Assembly: GCA_016929465.1 (NCBI GenBank) | Contig: JAFGIT010000135.1 | Span: 1-16,333 of the forward strand | Source: JAFGIT01 sp016929465 [NCBI: Candidatus Coatesbacteria bacterium] | GTDB lineage: Bacteria > B130-G9 | Reading direction: 5' to 3' | DNA: 16,333 nt | In this document: positions 1 to 6,428 of the stretch, piece by piece | Position numbering within the stretch: the first letter of the stretch is position 1 | Layout of the letters: every line of letters starts with the position of its first letter | The notes under the pieces: model-generated | The model's input: the letters and a program-made list of their open reading frames with translations, nothing else | The model's database searches: none | What the model was told of the DNA's origin: nothing | Position numbers and translations under genes: made by a program

Positions 1-545
1 GCCAGGACGGAGGCGATTGCCAAGCGCTGTTTTTCGCCGCCGGAGAGTGCGGCAGGCTCTCTATTTTCGAATCCAGCAAGGCCGACGAATTCGAGGCACT
101 CCTTTATTCGGGCACGAATCTCACCCGGCTCGACGCCTAGGTTCTCTGGACCGAAGGCTACTTCCTGCTCGACGTTTGTCGAGAAGAGTTGGTTCTCGAA
201 CTCCTGAAATACAATCCCGACCGCACCCGCCAGTTCTGAAACCCCATGTTCTCTGGGTATCAGTCCATATACGTTGAGGGAGCCGGTCAATTCGCATCGT
301 TGGAAGTTCGGGATAAGGCCATTCAGGCACTTCAGGAGAGTCGATTTCCCGGCACCGGTGTGCCCGACCAACGCGACTGCTTCACCACGTTCGAGCTCGA
401 GATCGATCCCTTTGAGTGCTTGTGATTCGGAGCCTTGATATCTGACCGTCAGGCCTTCTGCTTCGACGATTAGATGGTGGTTATCGGACGGGTCCTGGGC
501 ATCCGTCCTCGGGCCTTCACCGCTGTCATTCACAGCATCAGACAT
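1..545 (-). CDS. ECF transporter ATP-binding subunit (EcfA-type), partial, C-terminus outside window
   Basis: ABC ATPase that would energise an energy-coupling-factor micronutrient transporter at the inner face of the membrane. Reading leftward from the ATG at 543-545, 181 codons are visible. They contain a Walker A GHTGAGKST (residues 61-69), a Q-loop VFQEFENQLF (112-121, the NQLF form typical of EcfA proteins) and the signature LSGGEKQRLAIA (168-179). Walker B, the D-loop and the switch His lie beyond position 1, so I cannot tell whether this is a single ATPase or a fused EcfA1-EcfA2. The first ~25 residues are a polar extension before the conserved fold. The ATG overlaps the 3' end of the S-component gene by 16 nt and lacks a clear Shine-Dalgarno. 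An in-frame GTG at 531-533 forms a GTGA overlap with that gene's stop and is an alternative start. Context supports co-expression with the upstream S component. Confidence 0.93.
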   Translation of the reverse strand, partial: MSDAVNDSGEGPRTDAQDPSDNHHLIVEAEGLTVRYQGSESQALKGIDLELERGEAVALVGHTGAGKSTLLKCLNGLIPNFQRCELTGSLNVYGLIPREHGVSELAGAVGIVFQEFENQLFSTNVEQEVAFGPENLGVEPGEIRARIKECLEFVGLAGFENREPAALSGGEKQRLAIASVL

Positions 546-1273
546 CCAATAAAGATGGCTGCAACGAAAGGCGTGACGATGAGTTTGATGCTCTCGGGGG
601 CTTGCCCAGCATTCAGCATCAGACCACATGCGAGGCCGCCCAATGCACCGGCTATGACCAGGAATGGACCCACAACCTGTGGCAAAAGCCCGCTTCGTGG
701 CTGGCGTTCGGGCATTATCTGCGAATGAAGAAGGCCCATGCGTGCGACGCGCTGAAATAAAAGCGCGAAGACAAAGGGATATAGGGCCGCCATAATCGTG
801 TTGTTGGTTGATATGGCCGATCCCAGGACCGCGAATGGGACCAAACCGAGCAAGTCAACTCCCCAGGCAATAATCACCCCACAGGAGACTGCCGCGAATA
901 CTCCGACGAGCATCTTTTGGAAGTAATTCGCGTTCGCTGGCAAGCTTCTGAAGATGTTCTGAAGGAGTTTATAGGGCAAATACCCGAGCATGAAGTTGCC
1001 GAGAAAGCCCGGAATGCTGCCCAGACCGAACATCCCGCCGAAGAGATCACCGACCACGTTGCCGATTGCTGCCCCCCACGCGGCGGCGGGGCCGAAAAGG
1101 AGCGAGCAGAATAGCGGGACGAGCGCAGCGGGCCTGATCTCAGTGAAGCCTGGCACCAGAATGAGCCCCTTGAATGGAAGCAGCAGGCATACATAGAGAG
1201 CTGCAATCACTGCTGTCAGGACGATCATCCTTGTATTCGCCCACATCGAGAAGAGCTCCCTGTTACCCGGCAT
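530..1273 (-). CDS. ECF transporter S component (substrate-binding membrane subunit), substrate unknown
   Basis: Integral membrane protein of 247 aa that should bind the vitamin or other micronutrient carried by the adjacent EcfA system. Hydrophobic segments lie at about 16-34, 45-70, 82-104, 121-150, 160-173, 197-220 and 230-247. The stretch IRPAALVPLFCSLLFGPAAA (46-65), followed by a Gly-rich GxxxGD segment, matches the 'RPA...llfGP..G...G' core of S components in the broad ECF_trnsprt/riboflavin-type families. The protein is longer than the usual 170-200 aa because of two extra C-terminal helices after a polar linker (~180-195). The start ATG at 1271-1273 overlaps the HD-GYP stop by 11 nt and has AAAGGA seven bases upstream. 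A second ATG at 1244-1246, with GGGAG nine bases upstream, is also possible. No substrate can be assigned: no riboswitch or biosynthetic neighbour points to one. Confidence 0.8.
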   Translation of the reverse strand: MPGNRELFSMWANTRMIVLTAVIAALYVCLLLPFKGLILVPGFTEIRPAALVPLFCSLLFGPAAAWGAAIGNVVGDLFGGMFGLGSIPGFLGNFMLGYLPYKLLQNIFRSLPANANYFQKMLVGVFAAVSCGVIIAWGVDLLGLVPFAVLGSAISTNNTIMAALYPFVFALLFQRVARMGLLHSQIMPERQPRSGLLPQVVGPFLVIAGALGGLACGLMLNAGQAPESIKLIVTPFVAAIFIGCLML

Positions 1274-2504
1274 TCATCTGTCCTTTCAACTCGCGGTATG
1301 CGTATGTCTTGAATGCTTTCACAACCTCGGGATCAAATTCATCACCCGCACCGTTCTCTATCAAATCGACTGCCTTCTCGAATGGCATGGGGTCTCGATA
1401 TGGTCTCTTGGAGGTCACCGCATCGAATACGTCAGCGACGGATATTATCCTCGAGCCGAGCGGCACTTCGTGCCATTTCAGTCCATCCGGATAGCCCTTG
1501 CCGGACATCTTCTCATGGTGATGAGCTGCGATGTGCGGGATTCCCTCCAGGCTCTTCGTGAAGGGTATCCGACGCAAAATCTCATAGGTCTGCTTTGCGT
1601 GCTCCTGAATGTGCATCCTCTCATGCTCGGTGAGGCGACCGGGTTTCCGCAGCACCTCATCGCGGACCCCGATCTTGCCTATGTCATGGAGCAGGCCGGC
1701 GAATCGGAGCTGGCGAAGTTCCTCCCCTTCGATCCCCATCTCCTTGGCGATGCCAACCGAGATATCGGTGACCCTCGCCGAGTGACCAGCTGTATAGGGG
1801 TCCTTAGCGTCGATCGCAGCCGCGAGTGACTCGAAGAACTTCTCCAGCATCGTCTCTTGTGCCTCGTATAGCATGGCGTTCTCGAGTGAAACGGAGGCGA
1901 AGGAGCCGAGCAGTCTTATCAGCCGCTCGTCCTCCTCATCGAACGGGCCGCCCGATTTATTCAGAACTTGCATGACCCCAATCACATTTCTCAGCTTGTC
2001 CCTCAGCGGGGCGGTAAGCATGTTTCTCGTGACATATCCGGTCAGTTTGTCGATGTTTTTGTCGAAGCGAGGGTCTGAATAAGGCTCGGGGATATTTATC
2101 AATTCACCGGTCATCGCGCATGCGCCGGCGATTCCCGAATCTATCGGGATTATGATCTCTTTGATTTCCAGCTGCGTGGCAATCATCGACTTCAGATGAA
2201 GCCGATCGACATCGACCAGGTATATCGTGCTTCGGTCCGCGTTCATGAGGCGCTTGCTCTTATCCAGAATCAGGAGCAGCAGCTCCTTGAGTCGGACCTC
2301 GGCCGATAGCATATAGCCAATGTGAATCAGCTCCGAGAGCCGGTCCACCTTCTCCTTCAATCGTTCTCGATCCAGGAATGCATCAGCGAGATACGTCCTG
2401 ATGTCGCCCTCGGTATGGAGCTGAGAGAGGTCGGATCGGAACGCCTCGGAAAGCGAGCTCTCTATGAGCTTTATGAAACTCTCAACCAATTGCTCGTTCG
2501 CCAA
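1263..2504 (-). CDS. GAF-HD-GYP domain protein, predicted cyclic-di-GMP phosphodiesterase
   Basis: Predicted cytoplasmic signalling enzyme that hydrolyses cyclic-di-GMP under control of a GAF sensor. From the TTG at 2502-2504 it is 413 aa: a helical N-terminus (1-60), a GAF domain (~60-210), and an HD-GYP domain (~220-405). The HD-GYP domain carries HDIGKIG (273-279), AHHHE (327-331), GKGYPDGL (335-342) and SVADVFDAVTSKRPYR (355-370), so the metal ligands and the GYP motif are intact. No membrane segment is seen. I chose the TTG because AAGGAGG ends five bases before it. In-frame ATGs further up (2558, 2543) have no Shine-Dalgarno, and the longest open frame would run into the SRP RNA gene. 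The stop overlaps the ECF S-component start, which implies translational coupling. The GAF ligand is unknown. Confidence 0.9.
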   Translation of the reverse strand: MANEQLVESFIKLIESSLSEAFRSDLSQLHTEGDIRTYLADAFLDRERLKEKVDRLSELIHIGYMLSAEVRLKELLLLILDKSKRLMNADRSTIYLVDVDRLHLKSMIATQLEIKEIIIPIDSGIAGACAMTGELINIPEPYSDPRFDKNIDKLTGYVTRNMLTAPLRDKLRNVIGVMQVLNKSGGPFDEEDERLIRLLGSFASVSLENAMLYEAQETMLEKFFESLAAAIDAKDPYTAGHSARVTDISVGIAKEMGIEGEELRQLRFAGLLHDIGKIGVRDEVLRKPGRLTEHERMHIQEHAKQTYEILRRIPFTKSLEGIPHIAAHHHEKMSGKGYPDGLKWHEVPLGSRIISVADVFDAVTSKRPYRDPMPFEKAVDLIENGAGDEFDPEVVKAFKTYAYRELKGQMNAG

Positions 2505-2533
2505 ATCTCCCTCCTTGTCATAAACTCGACGAG

Positions 2534-2563
2534 ATATTGCCATCACAATTGTGGCCATGTCAA
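2534..2563 (-). promoter_or_regulatory. Possible promoter of the HD-GYP/ECF operon with a palindrome in the spacer
   Basis: Reading minus, TTGACA (2558-2563) is followed after 18 nt by CAATAT (2534-2539), a weak -10. The spacer contains the perfect 10-bp palindrome CACAATTGTG (2544-2553), a plausible operator. A transcript starting here would carry the AAGGAGG and TTG start at 2504, which agrees with the chosen start. The -10 is poor, so this is tentative; readthrough from the SRP RNA promoter is an alternative. Confidence 0.35.
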
Positions 2564-2594
2564 CGAGAACGGCAGTCGGGAGGGGACAGCACGA

Positions 2595-2609
2595 ACGGTT
2601 CACAACCGT
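2595..2609. repeat. Short perfect inverted repeat ACGGTT-CAC-AACCGT in the HD-GYP leader region
   Basis: Six-base arms with a three-base loop, in the gap between the SRP RNA and the HD-GYP gene. There is no T-run, so it is not an intrinsic terminator. It could be a small hairpin in a readthrough transcript or a protein site; function unknown. Confidence 0.35.
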
Positions 2610-2674
2610 CAGGCAGAGATGCGGGGACTCCTGGCAAAACGGAGGAGATAAAAATACTGAATAAGCCAGAAAGA

Positions 2675-2940
2675 GCCGTGCACCCACCTTTGACCGTAGG
2701 CCCCCGCGTGCCAATCGCAGCCAGCTCCAGCCAGGCGGCCCTGCGGCACACGAAAGGGTCTGCTTACCGCTGCTCCCTTCCGGGCCTGACGGGGTTCACA
2801 GATTCTCGTTGCGTAGGACCCAGCCTTCAACACCGCTTACGATGGTCAGACCAGATAACCTGCCGGCCGGGGGCGGGAATTCGACCCTGCTATAGCGGAT
2901 TGCAGGTTCAGGGCACCGCTGGCTCCCCGTCTAGCACGGC
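2675..2940 (-). ncRNA. ffs: Signal recognition particle RNA, long bacterial form with Alu domain
   Basis: RNA core of the signal recognition particle, which binds Ffh and targets nascent membrane and secreted proteins. The minus strand holds the near-invariant domain IV hairpin: GTCAGGCCCGGAAGGGAGCA lies at 2771-2790, with its GGAA tetraloop at 2778-2781, followed by GCGGTAAGCAG. The 5' part has the Alu-domain hallmarks GCCGTGCTAG...GGGGAG, GGTGCCCTGAACC, then GCAATCCGCTATAGC and GTCGAATTCC. The 5' end GCCGTGC (2934-2940) pairs exactly with GCACGGC (2675-2681), which closes the molecule at 266 nt, the expected length for the long bacterial class (Bacillus scRNA type) rather than the ~100-nt E. 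coli 4.5S type. It starts about 11 nt after the C25 peptidase stop. A T-rich patch (TATTTTTAT) lies ~16 nt beyond the 3' end, with no strong terminator hairpin apart from the closing helix itself. Confidence 0.96.
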
Positions 2941-2951
2941 TTTTTTTGGCT

Positions 2952-5132
2952 CTATTTAATAAATAGGCAGCTCCCACCAAGATTACTACAAGGCTCGAGC
3001 GTCTCCGGATCGAACAGCATTATATAGAACGCATTGGATCCATCCGGACAGACAGATGTATCGATTGTGGTCAGCTCGTAATTCTCGAGTGCAAAACCGG
3101 ACTCGAGCGTGAAAGGTATCAGATTGAGCCCCGATGTCCAATCCGGGTAGCTGAATACTTCGCCCTGTGCGGAGACGAATGCTATCGCAAATAGCACCTC
3201 CCGGGCCCCCTCATTATTCATACAGGTGATCTCCAGCCCGACGTTCCTGTTCGGGTAGGAGAATCTCGGGACGGAAAGACCGACATGAATCGGTGGCTCG
3301 AGCGGTTGAACCGGACCGCCGATCTGGAGCGATGGATCGCCGAAAGAGACGTATTCCATCACCGTCTTCACGTCGTAAACCGACGGCGACCACCAGCTAT
3401 TAATATAGCCCTCGAGACCCTTCAGGAACATCTCACCGACCGAGCGGTGACCGTCCTTATACGCCTTCAACATCAAACGGCTCAGCTTAGCGGCGTAGTA
3501 GAGATTCCAACTGGTGCCGGATCCGGCTCCATACGCAACGCGAGTGGCCCCGGTATAGGCGATGGCGCCGCCATCGACGCAGTTCAAGAACTGCTCGCCA
3601 ATGCTATCGCCTATCGACGGGAACTGGGGATGCTCCCAATTCTCATTGTCGAAACCAGCAGTCTCGCATGATGGCGCGGTGATGAACGGCATCACATCGG
3701 CATTCGTGAGATCAGATATCTGATCCGAGAACAGGTAATTCCCCATACCAAAGGCAAATGCTTCGTAAGTGCCATGCCCGATGTAGGTCGCAAAACCGCA
3801 ACCTTCATTGATATGGCTGATAACGCTGCGATCGGACAGCGAGGCATTGCGATCAAAGGTAGTGGTGGTATAGAGCCTTGCGACCGAATAATTCGAGAAT
3901 ATGTCCGATGCAAGCTGCTCGCACGCATATTCACCTTCCGCGTCAGGCCCGGAGATAACAGAACCGCAGAGGACAGCCCGTTCGAAATTCGGCGAATTCT
4001 CGTCGATGTTGAGCTCATAATTAATTATCTGCGAGACCATGATGCCGAGATCGACCGCCCTTCCTGCCGGCAATCTCGAGAACATGACATCAGGCATCAA
4101 GTCAACGTGGTCCGCGTTGGGTTGGGAGGAGGAAGACTCACCATAGATTCCGTCTCCATCCGTATCCCATGTGCAAAGGACACCATCGCTATCAAAAAGG
4201 TCAGCATAGTAGAGGTCGGCTGGAACAAGGCGACCGTCCGTCACATTCGAGTAATCGTCGTAGTTGTCGAATACTTCGGCGTATCGCACCGGGAATAGGT
4301 CCGCATCTCCTACCCCGAGGACGTATCGGGTCCCGTGGTCTTTGACGTGCTCCGATATGAAGTACTTCAGCTTGGCTGCGTCGTCCTCTCCGAATGGATT
4401 TGCGATCGCATCCCCGAGGGTCACTAGAACTGTCCTTACTCCCAGGAGATTCTTATGTGTCACGAATCCTGTGAGGATGTCTGCAAACTCATCCGGAGCG
4501 ATTATCAGCAAATCCCACACATCATCGTCACCGTCCTTGGTGCGGCGGTCGTTCTGGACCTCATCCGTATAGGAAATGCCTATAACTGCAGATCGAAGCG
4601 ACTGCGCCTTCATCTCATCCGCGAGATACCTGACGGGATATATGCACACGGTGACGAACTTCTTGAAATTCCAGTCCTCGACATCGCGGCCGCCGCTGAC
4701 ATACATCCGTGCCCAATCAGCTGGAAACCACGCTGAGGCGACGAAATCGGGATTCGTTTCGGGCGTGAATAACGCCGGGTCTGCGAGGGGCATGGGGCCG
4801 TCTGAGACCTGAATTGGGCTCGCGAGAGTCAATTCGTCGAATTCGGCATTCTCTATGCTCAGTTCAGTTATCCTTGCTGTGTATGGCAATTTCAGGCTTA
4901 TCGTCTTGTAGGGCAGCCGCGGCGTTTCGACCGCCTCGATGATCTGCTCGCATCCTCGGACTTCGATTGACTGAGAAGCGCCAACCTGAGTCAGAACGGG
5001 TCGAGAAAACTCGACAAATACTCTTGCCGAGTGATTCGGATCAGCTGCATTAGAATCCGCAACGCAAATTGCAGCGAATACGGAAATCAATGCCGCCAAC
5101 ACCAAAATTATGGTTCTATGTCTTGCTATCAC
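2952..5132 (-). CDS. Secreted gingipain-type cysteine peptidase (peptidase family C25)
   Basis: Predicted exported endopeptidase of 726 aa. The start is GTG at 5130-5132 with AGGAG eight bases upstream. Residues 1-~28 form a signal peptide (basic MIARHR, then a hydrophobic core, Ala-rich cleavage region). An N-terminal beta-rich region runs to ~200, then the C25 fold ~205-605. That fold contains the two hallmark catalytic blocks: ATYIGHGTYEAF with His453, and ITAPSCETAGF with Cys489. DTDGDGIYG (323-331) looks like a calcium-binding loop. A C-terminal beta domain (~610-726) follows. I see no obvious C-terminal type IX sorting motif and no LPXTG or membrane anchor, so simple Sec export is the default inference. 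The gene follows hrcA by 55 nt and may be partly co-transcribed with it. Substrate preference (Arg or Lys) cannot be read. Confidence 0.88.
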   Translation of the reverse strand: MIARHRTIILVLAALISVFAAICVADSNAADPNHSARVFVEFSRPVLTQVGASQSIEVRGCEQIIEAVETPRLPYKTISLKLPYTARITELSIENAEFDELTLASPIQVSDGPMPLADPALFTPETNPDFVASAWFPADWARMYVSGGRDVEDWNFKKFVTVCIYPVRYLADEMKAQSLRSAVIGISYTDEVQNDRRTKDGDDDVWDLLIIAPDEFADILTGFVTHKNLLGVRTVLVTLGDAIANPFGEDDAAKLKYFISEHVKDHGTRYVLGVGDADLFPVRYAEVFDNYDDYSNVTDGRLVPADLYYADLFDSDGVLCTWDTDGDGIYGESSSSQPNADHVDLMPDVMFSRLPAGRAVDLGIMVSQIINYELNIDENSPNFERAVLCGSVISGPDAEGEYACEQLASDIFSNYSVARLYTTTTFDRNASLSDRSVISHINEGCGFATYIGHGTYEAFAFGMGNYLFSDQISDLTNADVMPFITAPSCETAGFDNENWEHPQFPSIGDSIGEQFLNCVDGGAIAYTGATRVAYGAGSGTSWNLYYAAKLSRLMLKAYKDGHRSVGEMFLKGLEGYINSWWSPSVYDVKTVMEYVSFGDPSLQIGGPVQPLEPPIHVGLSVPRFSYPNRNVGLEITCMNNEGAREVLFAIAFVSAQGEVFSYPDWTSGLNLIPFTLESGFALENYELTTIDTSVCPDGSNAFYIMLFDPETLEPCSNLGGSCLFIK
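2953..2980 (-). promoter_or_regulatory. Putative SRP RNA promoter inside the 3' end of the C25 gene
   Basis: Reading minus, TTGGTG (2975-2980), 16 nt, TAAATA (2953-2958). It places the start in the A-run at about 2941-2947, a few bases before the mature 5' GCCGTGC. A dedicated promoter is expected because the RNA is nearly contiguous with the upstream peptidase gene. Confidence 0.4.
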
Positions 5133-5156
5133 TAAGATCTCTCCTGAATCTCTATA

Positions 5157-5184
5157 AGGTTAATCTGGGCCGGAACCCTGTCAA
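5157..5184 (-). promoter_or_regulatory. Possible promoter for the C25 peptidase in the hrcA-C25 gap
   Basis: Immediately after the hrcA stop the minus strand has a consensus TTGACA (5179-5184). It is followed after 16 nt by TAACCT (5157-5162), a poor -10; TATAGA lies 22 nt away, too far. This would give the peptidase its own transcript. The -10 is weak. Confidence 0.3.
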
Positions 5185-5187
5185 TAA

Positions 5188-6228
5188 TCATCTTGAAAGC
5201 AGTCGACTCATCAACTTCGACGTAAAATCTACTATTGCCATTAATCTAGCATATTGCATCCGCGTCGGTCCTAAAACACCAACAGCGCCGAGCACTTTGT
5301 TGTTGCATCCGTAAGAACCTGCAACAAGTGAACAATCATCTAGCTCCTGCAGGTCACATTCTTTGCCGATAAATATCTTCGGCCCGCCGCCTGAGAGGCA
5401 CTCGTTCAGTATTCTCACGAGCCGGGACTTCTCGTCCATCGCCTTCAGGAGGCCCTTGAGTCGCTCGAGATCGGAGGTCCTCTCATTATGGATTATATTC
5501 TGTTTGGCGCCGACATAGACCTTCTCCGCCTCTTCCCTGGTAGGAAAGGCCTCCTTCGATATACGTAGAGCTAGATCGAGCAGAAGGTCAAAATGACGCC
5601 TCTCATCCTCCATCTGGGCCTGAACCTGCTCCCGGATCCTCAAGAGGGAGTGGCCCTTGAAACGGTCATTGACCAGGCGAGAGAGCTTGTCCAGCTGCTC
5701 CTGAGAAATCACCTCATCGAGCGTTATGATCTTGTTCGTGATGATTCCATTCTCGGCAACAATGACCGCGAGGATTCGGCGATCGTGAACGTGCACGAAA
5801 TCAACGTGCCGACATATAATCCCCGATAGGTCTATGAGTGAGACGATCCCCGTCTGCTTGGTGAATGTCGAAAGGAGTTCGGAGGTCTGCTTTAAGAGAA
5901 AGTCTATCGAGAGCGACGTGTCATCCCCGTAGTGCTCGGAGATCATATCCCTCTCGGCCTGAGTAAGAGCCTCCCCTTGCATCAGGTAATCGACGAAATA
6001 CCGGTAGCCCTTGTCCGTCGGAATGCGACCCGAGGACGCGTGAGTCTGGCCTATATAACCCTCGTCCTCCAGGTCAGCCATTATGTTCCTTATCGTCGCC
6101 GGGCTGAGACCGAGATCGGTGACCTTGGAGGCAGTCCTGGAGCCGATGGGCTCATTGGTGTCTATGTAATGCGCGACAACGCTTTTCAAAACCTCTCGCT
6201 GCCGCGGATTCAGGCTTTCGCGATTCAT
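5188..6228 (-). CDS. hrcA: Heat-inducible transcription repressor HrcA
   Basis: DNA-binding repressor that in other bacteria binds CIRCE operators to hold down groESL and dnaK operons until heat shock. The 346-aa length fits the family (~340). The winged-helix N-terminus (1-~75) includes LNPRQREVL, YIDTNEPIGSRT, LSPATIRNIMADLEDEGYI and HASSGRIPTDKGYRYFV, all strongly diagnostic. The GAF-like and inserted dimerisation domains follow (FTKQTGIVSL; a C-terminal VGVLGPTRMQYARLMAIVDF). The ATG at 6226-6228 is preceded by GGAAGAAG. The usual partners grpE, dnaK and dnaJ are absent here; nth lies upstream and a C25 peptidase downstream. I find no good CIRCE (TTAGCACTC-N9-GAGTGCTAA) in its leader, only a one-sided resemblance, described separately. 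Confidence 0.97.
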   Translation of the reverse strand: MNRESLNPRQREVLKSVVAHYIDTNEPIGSRTASKVTDLGLSPATIRNIMADLEDEGYIGQTHASSGRIPTDKGYRYFVDYLMQGEALTQAERDMISEHYGDDTSLSIDFLLKQTSELLSTFTKQTGIVSLIDLSGIICRHVDFVHVHDRRILAVIVAENGIITNKIITLDEVISQEQLDKLSRLVNDRFKGHSLLRIREQVQAQMEDERRHFDLLLDLALRISKEAFPTREEAEKVYVGAKQNIIHNERTSDLERLKGLLKAMDEKSRLVRILNECLSGGGPKIFIGKECDLQELDDCSLVAGSYGCNNKVLGAVGVLGPTRMQYARLMAIVDFTSKLMSRLLSR

Positions 6229-6263
6229 GTCTTCTTCCGGTATCTCCTATGCAAGCGTCTGAT

Positions 6264-6287
6264 CATATTCAGCACTAATCTAATATG
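6264..6287. promoter_or_regulatory. Inverted repeat CATATT-N12-AATATG in the hrcA leader, with a CIRCE-like half-site
   Basis: Arms at 6264-6269 and 6282-6287 overlap the putative -10. The spacer and flank contain CAGCACTAA, which matches 6 of 9 bases of a CIRCE half (GAGTGCTAA), but the partner half is not recognisable. It could be a divergent HrcA operator or chance. Confidence 0.25.
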
Positions 6288-6310
6288 TCCTACCGTAGAT
6301 GCTTCGTCAA
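6282..6310 (-). promoter_or_regulatory. Putative hrcA promoter
   Basis: Reading minus, TTGACG (6305-6310, 5/6 to consensus), 17 nt, CATATT (6282-6287, 4/6). TATTAG two bases further on is an alternative -10. The implied leader is about 45-50 nt before the ATG at 6228. Confidence 0.4.
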
Positions 6311-6350
6311 GATTGCGACAGAGATTCCGCGAGATCTGGTCTTGAGCGCT

Positions 6351-6365
6351 CATCGGCCCCCGATG
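6351..6365. repeat. Perfect inverted repeat CATCGG-CCC-CCGATG between nth and hrcA
   Basis: Six-base G+C-rich arms with a 3-nt loop, 64 nt after the nth stop. There is no T-run on either strand, so it is not a classical intrinsic terminator. It may act as an mRNA 3' stabiliser or be incidental. Confidence 0.35.
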
Positions 6366-6428
6366 GGGTCATAGAACGATAGATGAGGGGGAAGAGACGC
6401 TCTCGAGGAATACGGCATCGTCCTTCGC

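Noticed and set aside
2505-2714. Extension of the HD-GYP protein by 70 residues to a start at 2714
   Set aside because: It would overlap the SRP RNA and the putative promoter, the extra residues look non-conserved, and the TTG at 2504 has a perfect Shine-Dalgarno.
3774-4298. Long plus-strand frame of 174 codons inside the C25 gene, and similar plus-strand frames at 8332-8874 and 10290-10832
   Set aside because: They are antisense to clear genes, have no recognisable domain or start signals, and follow from the codon bias of the true minus-strand genes.
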